64,000 nucleotides of DNA from Aphrocallistes beatrix (lineage: Eukaryota > Porifera > Hexactinellida > Sceptrulophora > Aphrocallistidae): contig OY725501.1 of NCBI GenBank assembly GCA_963281255.1, forward strand, positions 1,155,674 to 1,219,673. The letters are read 5' to 3'. Every line of letters begins with the position of its first letter. The first letter of the stretch is position 1. The position numbers were made by a program, and so were the translations under genes. Shown in pieces: positions 55,152 through 64,000 of the stretch. The notes under the pieces were generated by a model that worked only from the letters and a program-made list of their open reading frames with translations, was not told the origin of the DNA and made no database searches.

Positions 55152-56778
55152 ATGCCAACTTATGAAATTATAGAAGGGAACAGGGAAAATTCTCAGGTAT
55201 GTCAGCGAATCATATTTATAGTCTAAGGAAAAGGAGAAACTACAAAACCGATTCTTTAAATGAATAGAATTTAGGAAAGGATGCCCTGGTCGTGCTTCTC
55301 TAAATTTGCAAACAGATCAATTTTCGGTTACAAAACGCATGACAACCAAATAGTTCATGCAAATGTTGATGTCTTGAAATTAAAAACAACTCTCAAGAGG
55401 AGAGCAGAAGATTCTCAGGGGACAATTAGAGATATTCTTGACGATAAAGCAAATTCCTCAAGGGTTGGTGGACAGGTTAGTTTTGTGAATTTGGAGAGTA
55501 CCATGTACAAAAGACGAAGATTAAATTCGCAAAATATACCTCGCGATGCAGAAGAAACTATTTTTTTATTTAGCAATTGTGGTGAAGAATACACAAGCTA
55601 CTTAGCTTTCATAATCAATGAACATGTCAGTGAGGAAATTGCCGCTGGTTTTATGAGTCGGAAGTGGTTTGATACTCTGCAGTTTGATTCAGAGACGCTA
55701 ATTCAAGCTGATGCTACATTATATGTCGTTCCTAAATAATTTTACCAGCTATTGAACATTTTTCTCCAGTATAAATATTATTCTTTACCTGCCTTTAATA
55801 TCCTGATGTCTCGCAATACCAGCTCGCTCTATGAAAAAATAATACTCAAGGTTAAAGAAATCCTTCCATTTACAGCATCAGGAATAATTACTGACTTTGA
55901 AGAGGAAATGTTTTAGGTATTTTCCACGGGATTTCCAGAAGCTCCTGCAAGCGGTTGTCGATTTCATCATAAGAAGGAAATTTATAAGGCTGGAATATTA
56001 AAGAATGGGCTGTCGAGTCTGTACGCATCTAACGAACAATTTAACACCTGGGCTCAACAGTTGCTAAATTTACCTCTCCTCCCTTCAGACAAAATTATGG
56101 ACACGTTTTATTTGCTTAAAGAATCAAAGCCTGAACTGCTACAACTAGAGAACGCTAAAGATACTGGTTACGCCAAGTTGTTCCATCACGAATCTCTGTA
56201 TTTCAGAATGAGAAGCGGACAACAAATGATTTAGAAAGCTTCCATGCTAAATTGAAAGGGAAATTTAGATCCCACCATCCCAATTTTTGGGAATTTATTA
56301 AAAAGATGAATTCAATAATTCAAGCCACTGAAAAATATATGGAATGAATTAATCAAGGCTTGTCAATCCGACGAAATTCAATGAGACCACTAACAATCCA
56401 AATAAGAATAGCTATAGAAATGTTTCATCAAAGGTTAATGAGTGGAGAAATAACATGTTTAAATTATCTCATTTGTCATAGTTTTCAAACAAATATTGAA
56501 TATTCTGACCTCTGATGGATACAAATGAATTTGAATTAGAATCAGAGATTGAGGACAATGAAGAGACTGTTCTTCAACCTGGAAGCTTCAACGAAAATGC
56601 ATTAAATCCAAGAGCATGTCGCGTTTGTCTAATAGCAAATGATGATATTGTTATTCTTCCTTGCAGTCAAGCACAGGTTAGCTACTCCTGTGCTGAAAAA
56701 TTAACTACTACGAACAACTCAAAGCATTGCCCGATTTGCAGGGGAGAAGTTGAACAATACTTTCAGATGTTTTTGTGA
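55152..56778 (+). pseudogene. MULE transposase with C-terminal RING finger, decayed
   Basis: A first exon MPTYEIIEGNRENSQ (55152-55196) ends at a good donor (CAG before GTATGT); a 78-nt intron ends TTTAG at 55274 and ERMPWSCFSKFANRSIFGYK continues in frame. Then FDSETLIQADATLYVVPK (first Asp region), and in broken frames YYSLPAFNILMSRNT, IITDFEEEMF, GCRFHHKKEIYKAG, LESFHAKLKGKFRSHHPNFW, the MULE core in usual order. At the end (56515-56778) ACRVCLIANDDIVILPCSQA...CPICRGEVEQYFQ is a C3HC4-type RING. Stops at about 55737 and several shifts up to 56350 make the copy dead. Confidence 0.72.
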
Positions 56779-57148
56779 AACATACTTAAGCGAAAAAGGC
56801 ATTATTTTGCTAATATATTTTATTTAAGTGATTTTTTGTTTTTGTTGTTCTTTTCTTATTTATTTCAAACTATTAATCGTTGTAGAAAACATATCACAAC
56901 TGAATACTTTTTGATTACATAAATTTAGACTATCTCAATCTAGTCTTAATAATACATCCATTATCTTCGAGTCATGAAAAAGAATCTATTATTTTCCAGT
57001 CTTGTAGATTATTCGATTTTATTCCAGTCGAGGAGACTAGTCGATCTTAAGGTCGATCATAATCCTGTCGTGGAGATTAGTCGATCTTATTCAGGTCGAT
57101 CATATTCTCGGAGAGAAAATTCTGTAGTCGATCACATTCCAGGAACTC
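56779..57148. other. No gene recognised
   Basis: AT-rich; short repeats of (G/A)TCGATC(T/A)TA around 57030-57130 only. Confidence 0.3.
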
Positions 57149-57379
57149 GATGCAACTATCATCAAAAAATGATGACTCATCACTCTATGACGTCAAAATC
57201 ACTAAATTGACAAATTTGGTGATTTTTCTTGCGATATCAATTATAACAGTAGGACAGACATATTTAGAGATGTCATCTCCATTATAATTAATCAATGTGA
57301 CCCCAGGCGACCGAAGGAAGCCTCCAGCGGACACAAAGTGTCTGCCAGCCGCGCTGGGCAAGCAAGCGAAGCGCGGTTG
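57149..57379 (+). mobile_element. HLE-1 copy R, 3' half
   Basis: From GATGCAACTATCATC to the terminal hairpin (one change, GCGCGGTTG) at 57379; ATCAATTATAACAGTAGGAC and the three tail hairpins are clear. Confidence 0.88.
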
Positions 57380-57539
57380 TATATATAAATATCCTATCCT
57401 AAATTTGTATTACCATTTGTTTATCATCAGATCTTCGTTATTTGGAGAAACTCCAGTGACACCAGTTATCAATTCCAGTAGGTTGAAAGGATCAGTACTT
57501 CTGTCAAACATGAGTTTGAATGTGGTATAACCTGCAGAC

Positions 57540-57815
57540 GGGCGCCTAGAAATACTCAATCTTTATATAAAGATTGCAAACAAAAGTTAGCGAATAATTT
57601 CTCACCTATGGATCCGAAAATATAATATTCTAAATCTACACCCCTGAAACCCCCATGTAAAACGTTGGAAGCCAGCCTCTAGCCTATTTTTGTAATTTGT
57701 TTACTTTATCTATCTAATGTAAGCTAAAGTAAACTAATAATTTATAATATTGACCTGAAAATATAATATTCGAAATCTACACAACTAAAAAACCCATTTC
57801 AACAGTTAGAAACAT
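57540..57815 (-). repeat. HLE-2 minisatellite units, inverted
   Basis: AATATAATATTCTAAATCTA, CCCCATGTAAAACGTTGG and a second unit with CGAAATCTACACAACTAA are the ~150-bp HLE-2 unit read on the minus strand; about two units. Confidence 0.7.
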
Positions 57816-58365
57816 GCTATCAGTTGTCCACTGTATCCTTACATCTAACAATGAAGAACATAACACTGCAGATATTTTAGCAGTAGTTCATGAGTTAACT
57901 CCCCAACTAATAATACCTATCCATGGAATGTCTGATTGGGAAAATGGGGCTAGATATACGGCGATAAACAGTTTCAGGGTATTTGTCTTGGAGGTTATTA
58001 CTTCCATTACCTTTGAAGTGTTTGGCGGAAGGTTCGAAAATTTGGGCTTTCCAATGTCTACCATTCAAAAATTCAAGTTTTCGAACACTAATTTGAGCAA
58101 TTATGTCTCTTCCATTCCTTCCTGCTGCACAAATTCTCTCAACATAGTATAATCAACATGAAATGAAAAGTATCTTGCTTAGCGCATGGAGAATTCCATA
58201 ACGAGTCTTCGTCAGAAGTTAATGAAGACAGTGAAGAACATTACCGAAATACTAGCAGTTGTGTATGCTTATTAACTAGAGAATCAACCATTGTTTTCTT
58301 CCTTGTAGGCATGCTAAATGTTGTGAAGATTGCAGTGCACACGTGGAAAATGTCCAATAATAATA
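57816..58365 (+). pseudogene. Unclassified remnant ending in a RING finger
   Basis: An open stretch to 58152 has no motif I recognise (NTADILAVVHELTPQLIIPI; EVFGGRFENLGFPMSTIQ). Downstream SCVCLLTRESTIVFF (58257-58300) and, one frame shift on, PCRHAKCCEDCSAHVENVQ form the C-x-C...C-x-H-x3-C-x2-C part of a RING finger. By analogy with 55152-56778 it may be a second MULE-RING remnant. Confidence 0.35.
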
Positions 58366-58389
58366 GATGATAGATTCAACATAAAGAAG

Positions 58390-58853
58390 AAGCTCTATAA
58401 GTGGGGTCTCTATCCTTGGGGAACCTCTTTATGTGGGGGAAATTTAGGCCAACTTGATTAATGTCCATACAAATGAATTTCTATAAGTGGGGAAGTGGAG
58501 AATAAAATTTAAGAAATTATTTTACCATTAGAATTAACCTCTTTGATTGGGGCTACAGTGATGAAAGAGTGGTTATCTAGACACAATTTTGAGTTCGGGT
58601 TGTGTCTTAACTTAACCTGACTTGAGGTAGAGAGTAATTTCAGATCATCTGGGCTGACAATATTTTGATCCAAAAGTCAGAAAATGAACGAATTAGATGC
58701 ATTATAGACCTAAAATGACAAAAGATTGACTTTTGGATGGTTTTAAAACATTTTGGCTAAATATATTGTAATTATTGTACACAACCATAAGTGGAGAGCG
58801 GGGAGTAGGGACTTATAGCCGTCCTGAGCTCCCTCACTATGGAGATTCTACTG
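58390..58853. mobile_element. Tigger-type MITE, degraded left end
   Basis: Right end ACTATGGAGATTCTACTG then TA; left AGCTCTATAAGTGGGGTCTC resembles it imperfectly in reverse. GTGGGG(A/T) motifs repeat inside. Confidence 0.45.
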
Positions 58854-58859
58854 TATTTA

Positions 58860-59184
58860 CAGTAGACCCTCGATTATCCGAACCTCGATTATCCGAACAG
58901 TGTGTTCGAGTACCACTCATTTTATCAAATACTTTTCAATCGAATTTGTGAAAATAATGTGTCAGGATAACTGAAATAATGTGCGTAGCATTGTCAGTTT
59001 GTTTGGCTATACATACGTGTAAGTAATATTCAAATCATAATACGTTCTTTAATAACATCTAAGTTGGTGCATGTGCATTTAAGAGCGTCAAATACGTATT
59101 TCGCTTATCCGAACGATTTCACTTATCCGAACACCAATCTTTGAGCTAACAAACGGAGGTGTTCGGATAACCGAGGGTGTACTG
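58860..59184. mobile_element. Tigger/pogo MITE, complete, 325 bp
   Basis: CAGTAGACCCTCGATTATCC at the left, ATAACCGAGGGTGTACTG at the right, TA flanks. CGTATTTCGCTTATCCGAAC and a single AGGATAACTGAAATAATGTG unit match the amplified copy at 15360-16092. Confidence 0.9.
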
Positions 59185-60584
59185 TACATAGTATTTTTAC
59201 ATGCATTACTTTTTTCATCTTGTCATTTCTTAACATGTTTCAGTCACTTCAACTAGTATTAAAGTTTGGTCCACAGTAAATGAAATTATTAGTTTAATTC
59301 ATTACAAATTTAATGAATACACTCCCTCTTGAAACAACTAGTAGAACTAAATTCAATTCACATAGTCATGATTTGATGCCCCATTGCCCCCCCCCCTTTG
59401 GGGGCTTTTGGAGATTTTAGAATTAGAAAATTTAAAAAGTACAATGTCTAAATCAAGGCTTCTTTGAAATGTCCGATATCATCATATTTTATCAACAGTA
59501 AGCTAATTTTATTAACGCTCGAACCATCAGAAGTAATTCTAATTAGTAAATGTTGGCTTTTAATGATTAGTAAGTATGTAACTCTCCCGTAATTTGGGAC
59601 TAAGGATATTTGAGGCATCTTGCAGTGGCGCAAGACTATGTTCAGTTCATGAGTGGGCATAAAACCCAACTGGGGGTCTAGGGGACGCTGTGAGCCCCCC
59701 AATGGGGGTCCAGTTGTAAAGCTTGTTCTCGTTATACTCCTAACCTGACTAGATGAAATACAAATAGCAGAGGCTGTATCATGTAGTGGGCATCAGTATG
59801 CACAAATGGATACGCTAGACACGACCGAGTTATTGGATGAATTTGTATCGCTAAATCAGATTATGAAAATTGTGTTTACATTCAGCAAAAATATCATTTG
59901 TTGAGATTAAGATTATCGCTATCATATTATTTTTTGTTTTAAAGTTGTTCTAAAATCTGTTGAAGTACGATTATAACTCATAATTAAGGACGCAAGTAAG
60001 TGTAAAAGTGCCATATAGAGTATACTATGTCGATTAATTTTCATTTCTGAGAGTGTAAAATCAAAATTGTATATCAAATATTTAAAAATTATTTCACTAA
60101 TTGACCCAGTGTATTCTATCCATTTGTTAAAACGTACAATTACTCAATTACTTAATGAATTGGCAAATAAATAAAATTCAAAGGGTGGTACTCGAGTTTG
60201 GTTACCTACTATTAATATGACTTTTCTATACTTCATTTATAGATATACCCGGATTCAAAAGTTTGGATAATATCAAGCGAATTGATGATGAAAATAGAAT
60301 TGTAGGTAAATAAAATAGCGCATTAATTCGAATGGTAGCCCCTCATACTATAATATTCTTACTCAAAGAGGCTGCAAAAGTATTTGTGTTTCCACTTTGA
60401 ATAAAGATTGATGTTAAATTCTTTCCTTCTACCTTTTGTTAAATCATTCGTTCGGTTATTTCCTTCTAATGTTCTCCTGAAGAGAAATGATAATATTCCT
60501 TCGGATGACAAATGGGTACGAAGTAAGAATTGCCCAAGCTACCATGCGAATGCCCTTACAAATAAAACTCAGTAAATGTATATA
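59185..60584. other. Intergenic, no gene recognised
   Basis: AT-rich with short C runs near 59386 and 59694. Open frames here show no family motif. Confidence 0.35.
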
Positions 60585-60617
60585 TCTTTACTATTAAAAC
60601 TCGATTCATGTTTGTGT

Positions 60618-60700
60618 ATGTCAATGGTTCTCAACCTCGGGTCGCAACCACATGTGGGGTGGCCATTAACATTTCTTAGGGTCGCCGAAAAATGAATTGA
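60618..60700. mobile_element. hAT terminus remnant
   Basis: CAATGGTTCTCAACCTCGGG + TCGCAACCAC resembles the CAGTGGTTCTCAACC ends of many hAT elements. No partner end is seen. Confidence 0.45.
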
Positions 60701-60989
60701 GGTATTTATGTCACTGATATTAATGATATTTTATCCGAATCCTTATTTGGAACTTAATTCAGGGAACTGAACTTCCTACAAATGCAATGTTAAGGTTCTT
60801 GTATTACCATAACATCCCGAGAACAACATAATATAAACACAATACAATGGAGTTACTGTTACTGAAGGCTATAAAGTCCTCACTAACAACAAATCAACTC
60901 CATATAAGTTGATAATTAAATCATAATGCCTTATTTGGGGAGTAATAAGGGATTAAAAATTGTATACAATTGGGTAGCGAGAGAAAATA

Positions 60990-61340
60990 CTGGAGCAGTG
61001 AACTCACCGTATAATTTCTTGCTCGTATATCAGGATCACCAAACAAAATTTGTGGTCCTTCGGCCTATTTAAACCAAAACAGCTACTGAAGTTTCAGCAA
61101 CCCTTCTTGATATCTTCTGTCGTATCGGTTCCCCTCATATATTGCAGAGTGATAACGGGAAAGAATTCAAAAATGTTAATTTGGCAACAATGATGCGAGA
61201 ACTGTGGCCCAATTGTAGAATAGTGCACGGAAAGCCTAGGCATCCACAGAGCCAGGATTCAGTAGAGAGAGTAAAACAAAAAATCAAAAAAGTTCTAGGT
61301 GCATTGATGAGGGAAAATAACGACCCTTGTTGTAAAAATT
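60990..61340 (+). mobile_element. Integrase (rve) fossil, Ty3-like or Ginger kin
   Basis: A fragment of an rve-type integrase core similar to those of KRBA2/SCAND3-like proteins, with VYQDH, LQSDNGKEF and HGKPRHPQSQ visible. It is broken and short, with no terminal repeats in the window, and looks old. Whether it comes from an LTR element or from a Ginger DNA transposon cannot be told. Confidence 0.7.
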
Positions 61341-61510
61341 GACAAATTTGGTGATTTTTCGTGCGATATCGATTATAACAGTAGGACAGACGTATTTAGA
61401 GATGTTATCGCCTTTATAATAATTCAATGTGACCCCAGGCGCCCGAGGACGCCTCCGGTGGACACAAAGTGTCCGCCAGCTGCGCTTCGCAACCAAGCAA
61501 AGCCTGCTTG

Positions 61511-61703
61511 TTTACTATAAACTGAAAATTCTTAAACAATGTATTTATACACAATTATTATTATTTAAATATTTCAATTATTTTATAATGTGATGTAAAC
61601 AAATCGTCACTTTTAACGAAGCAGATAACAATATAGGTAGGATAAATTGAAAGATCACTATAGTGTAATTAAAGATAGCATATAATAAAACAAAATTAAA
61701 CTA
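61511..61703. other. Probable 3' UTR of the TyrRS gene
   Basis: AT-rich stretch between the stop codon and the HLE-1 tail; no clear polyadenylation signal chosen. Confidence 0.3.
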
Positions 61704-62234
61704 TTAATCATTTGGATATGCATTTTTTAAAATATATTGCATCTCAAGATCAGACTCAAATTCCCTTCTAATTGGCAACAAAATAAAATTGAGATATTTA
61801 GTTACTGCATATTTTAAATCTTGAGGATGCAATTTTTCGCACATAAAATCTGTCTCTAAATCAATGTATTTATGATATAAAATGTTTCCACCAAATTTAT
61901 CCGGTCTCTCAATTACAAAAGGTTTCGATACTAGCCTAAATAGAACTAATTCGCTAAAAACTAGAATAGCATTTTTATCTTTGCAACCTGCTTTACAGTA
62001 TGCTTTATTTAATTTCATCTTGACTGTTTCAGGATCATCTAATAAATCAATCTTGGATGCAGAATCAGAAGAACTCATTTTGCTTCCACTTAATCCAGGA
62101 ATCATTGGATTCATAAGATGAATGCGCTGCTTATATCCCATTTTTGGTAAATATTTCTCTGCAAAGGTAAATATCTTCCTCTGATCTATTCCACCAAATT
62201 GTGCATCAACGTTAAGGTACTCTTCATCCAATGC
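61704..62234 (-). CDS. YARS1: Cytoplasmic tyrosyl-tRNA synthetase, last coding exon
   Basis: The enzyme charges tRNA-Tyr in the cytosol. The exon starts with [20 protein letters not shown] after the acceptor TTTAATAG (62235-62236), with GCA TTG as its first codons. It carries [40 protein letters not shown] with the class I KMSSS loop that binds ATP, then the anticodon-binding helices ([40 protein letters not shown]) and ends LKNAYPND at a TAA. Human YARS1 continues beyond AYPD with an EMAPII-like domain; here the protein stops. 176 codons plus stop, no break. Earlier exons with the HIGH-type motif are outside the window. Confidence 0.95.
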   Translation of the reverse strand, partial: ALDEEYLNVDAQFGGIDQRKIFTFAEKYLPKMGYKQRIHLMNPMIPGLSGSKMSSSDSASKIDLLDDPETVKMKLNKAYCKAGCKDKNAILVFSELVLFRLVSKPFVIERPDKFGGNILYHKYIDLETDFMCEKLHPQDLKYAVTKYLNFILLPIRREFESDLEMQYILKNAYPND

Positions 62235-63070
62235 CTATTAAAGATTGATGAAGAAAATACAATTAAGGACTAATTAGTATATAGGAAATATAAAAACTAC
62301 TGAAAAAATGAGGAAAATTTGGGAATAAGGATTCACATGACTTCGCAGAAAATTTATCTAAAAGTTAGGATATGATAAATATTAAATCGAAAAGAATCAT
62401 ACAAGATTAATATTTCAAATCTTTAGATAATTAGTAAACGGATTTATATTAGTTATAAACAGTACATTGTGTTTTGTGAAATATAATATATATTTCACTG
62501 ACACAAGAAGTTTATTAATTGTGTTTTCCGGCATCATGGTGGTTTCTGCAAATAAAATTAAAAATAGTGAGAAAAAATGCAGAGTAGAATTGAGCAAAGT
62601 TTCATTTGGACTAATAGTAGATGTGTTTAAAATTTTTCATAATAAGGTTTTTGTAGAAAGTTCCAATTAGTATGATCATTTTAAAGGAAGAATTATATAA
62701 AATCTTCATCTCAAAACAGTTAAACAAGTATAGCTTAAAAACAATTGAATATTGAGGAATTCTAATAATATACTAATATAAAGTTACATCTATTGACCTT
62801 CTTTGGCTGTAGGAAAGGAAAAATACACCTTGAAATGTCTATATTATTAATAACAAGACGGCGTTGGCATGTTTAACTACTAATAGCAGGTTAATATAGA
62901 AAAATATTGGACATTTTAAAACTGCATCAATCTTAGATTATATTAAAAGGTTCCAAATTTAAAATTTGTTTACATATGAAATTTGTTATTCTATACTAAA
63001 AAGAATTCTAGATGCCTAAAATAGTCTCCGTACAAAATGACCGATTGAATTTCTCAAAAGTGATCATCTA
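62235..63070 (-). other. YARS1: Start of the upstream TyrRS intron
   Basis: No further TyrRS exon (expected end: ...LLYPGLQ-like) was found on the minus strand up to 64000, so the intron reaches past the mariner-type foldback and the window edge. Confidence 0.5.
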
Positions 63071-64000
63071 CAGGGTGGCCCATAAGTTCTGTCCCAAGCT
63101 TTATTAAGTATAAAATTTCTTATACTCAAACAATATCAGTTACAAGCGCGCTTCGCTTGAATGCGCAGCGCGGCTGGCGGACACTTTGTGTCCGCCGGAG
63201 GCTCACTTCGGTCGCCTGGGGTCACATTGGTTAATTATAAGGGAGATAGCATCTCTAAATATGTCTGTCCTACTGTGATAATCGATCGATATCACTCGAA
63301 AAATCACCAAATTTGTCAATTTTAAAAATTTTGATGCGTAATGATGACGTAATAACAAAGTGATGAGCCATCATTTTTTGACGATAGTTGCAGCATATGT
63401 GAGGTATGTTAGTATACAGATTCTATTAAAATTTCAGCCTTCAATCACCTATAATGGCTGAGTTATGCTCGAATAACTCTGTTGCTTAACTTTTAAAAAT
63501 GTGACAATGACGTCATAATTCCATGATGAGTCGACAATTTGCTCTGAGCTCAGAACTTACTGGAGCCATAGCCAAAAAGCTCCCACATGCCAAAAATCAG
63601 CTTTCTGTGACTGGCAGTTTCTTCAATCAATTCGTTACATATATATATATAAATAAATATTAATCGAGTTTTAAAAGTAAGGATTATTGTCCTTAGAGAT
63701 TGTGTTTCGAATACTTTTAACGATTTAGAAAGATTTTTCGAGTCTGATACCTAGAACTGTGTTTGTACGGTGAGTTTGGTGAATAAAAAATGTGTCCTGG
63801 CTCGCAGCGAAAATCGCGAATCAGAGGCCACTGCTTTTCGAATTATCTTTCTAGAGTCTTCAAATTCTCGGAAAAAATAACTCTCACATTTTCCTCGAAC
63901 ACTCTAAATTTGTAGAAATATACGATGTGAAGATCAGTGCATTTTGAGGACAAATTGGATCAGATTTTTTTGTGCTGTGAAAAAAAGTGCCATTTAGGGA
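63071..64000. mobile_element. Mariner-type foldback, second copy, runs off the edge
   Basis: CAGGGTGGCCCATAAGTTCT after TA at 63069-63070, then AAGCTTTATTAAGTATAAAA, and beyond the HLE-1 insertion TTGTCCTTAGAGATTGTGTT, AAATGTGTCCTGGCTCGCAG and TTCCTCGAACACTCTAAATT, all matching 11520-11920. Confidence 0.85.
63143..63683 (-). mobile_element. HLE-1 copy T, full length, 541 bp, with known empty site
   Basis: Begins CAAGCGCGCTTCGCTTG after AGTTA and ends AAAAGTAAGGA before TTATTG. The uninterrupted sister at 11586 reads TTAGTTATTATGGTCC, so the host site was AGTTA/TTAT and nothing was duplicated. Confidence 0.96.

Larger units (their letters stand above)
60585..61510 (+). mobile_element. HLE-1 copy S, middle replaced
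   Basis: Head TCTTTACTATTAAAACTCG at 60585 and, after foreign sequence, the 3' part from AAATTGACAAATTTGGTGAT (61335) to a decayed terminal hairpin at 61510. The foreign part holds a hAT end and an integrase fossil. Confidence 0.75.

Noticed and set aside
59448-59702. 84-codon minus-strand ORF
   Set aside because: No motif, no context, overlaps a C-run-rich decayed stretch.

Overview
The window is nuclear DNA from an AT-rich, transposon-swollen invertebrate animal. Two host genes are recognisable, both on the minus strand: CPSF1 (cleavage and polyadenylation factor, 160 kDa subunit; three coding exons between 37194 and 8300) and the last coding exon of cytoplasmic tyrosyl-tRNA synthetase (61704-62234). 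A short HIRAN-like ORF (7131-7471) is a possible third. The transposon mix (THAP, Kolobok, Merlin, hAT, MULE, Tc1/mariner, Helitron, Penelope, CR1/L2 LINE) fits a metazoan. I cannot name the lineage. The intron-poor CPSF1 and the lack of an EMAPII tail on the TyrRS are the only phylogenetic hints.

Layout. 1-8.3 kb: LINE fragment, a 3.1-kb element with ~105-bp inverted ends carrying an uncharacterised gene, Helitron-like repeats, HIRAN-like ORF. 8.3-37.2 kb: CPSF1, whose two introns (16,354 and 8,341 nt) are packed with nested elements: a Tc1 element with an intact transposase inside a LINE, a 5.2-kb Kolobok-like element with a PHD finger, a hAT/ZBED-type transposase, foldback elements and a 22 x 22-bp minisatellite. 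37.2-61.7 kb: intergenic, with a mariner, a Merlin, a 3'-truncated Helitron with a Rep domain, a THAP-transposase element, a Penelope-like element and a MULE-RING remnant. 61.7-64 kb: TyrRS exon, its intron start and a mariner-type foldback running off the edge.

The dominant repeat is a ~545-bp non-autonomous family, here called HLE-1 (about twenty whole or partial copies), with a sister family HLE-2. HLE-1 starts TCCTTACTATTAAAAC, carries a TA microsatellite near that end, two TGACGTCA sites and one TGAGTCA site inside, and ends in three GC-rich hairpins, the last being CAAGCGAAGCGCGCTTG at the very terminus. A filled/empty site pair inside this window shows insertion between A and T without target duplication, as for Helitrons. 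The HLE-2 head is also the head of the Rep-coding Helitron at 43.9 kb, which suggests the mobilising machinery. Again and again the TA microsatellite of an HLE-1 copy has been used as the landing site of TA-specific Tc1/mariner elements, so that much of the window is matryoshka-like nesting, datable by who sits in whom.

All calls come from reading sequence and remembered family motifs. No search was run.
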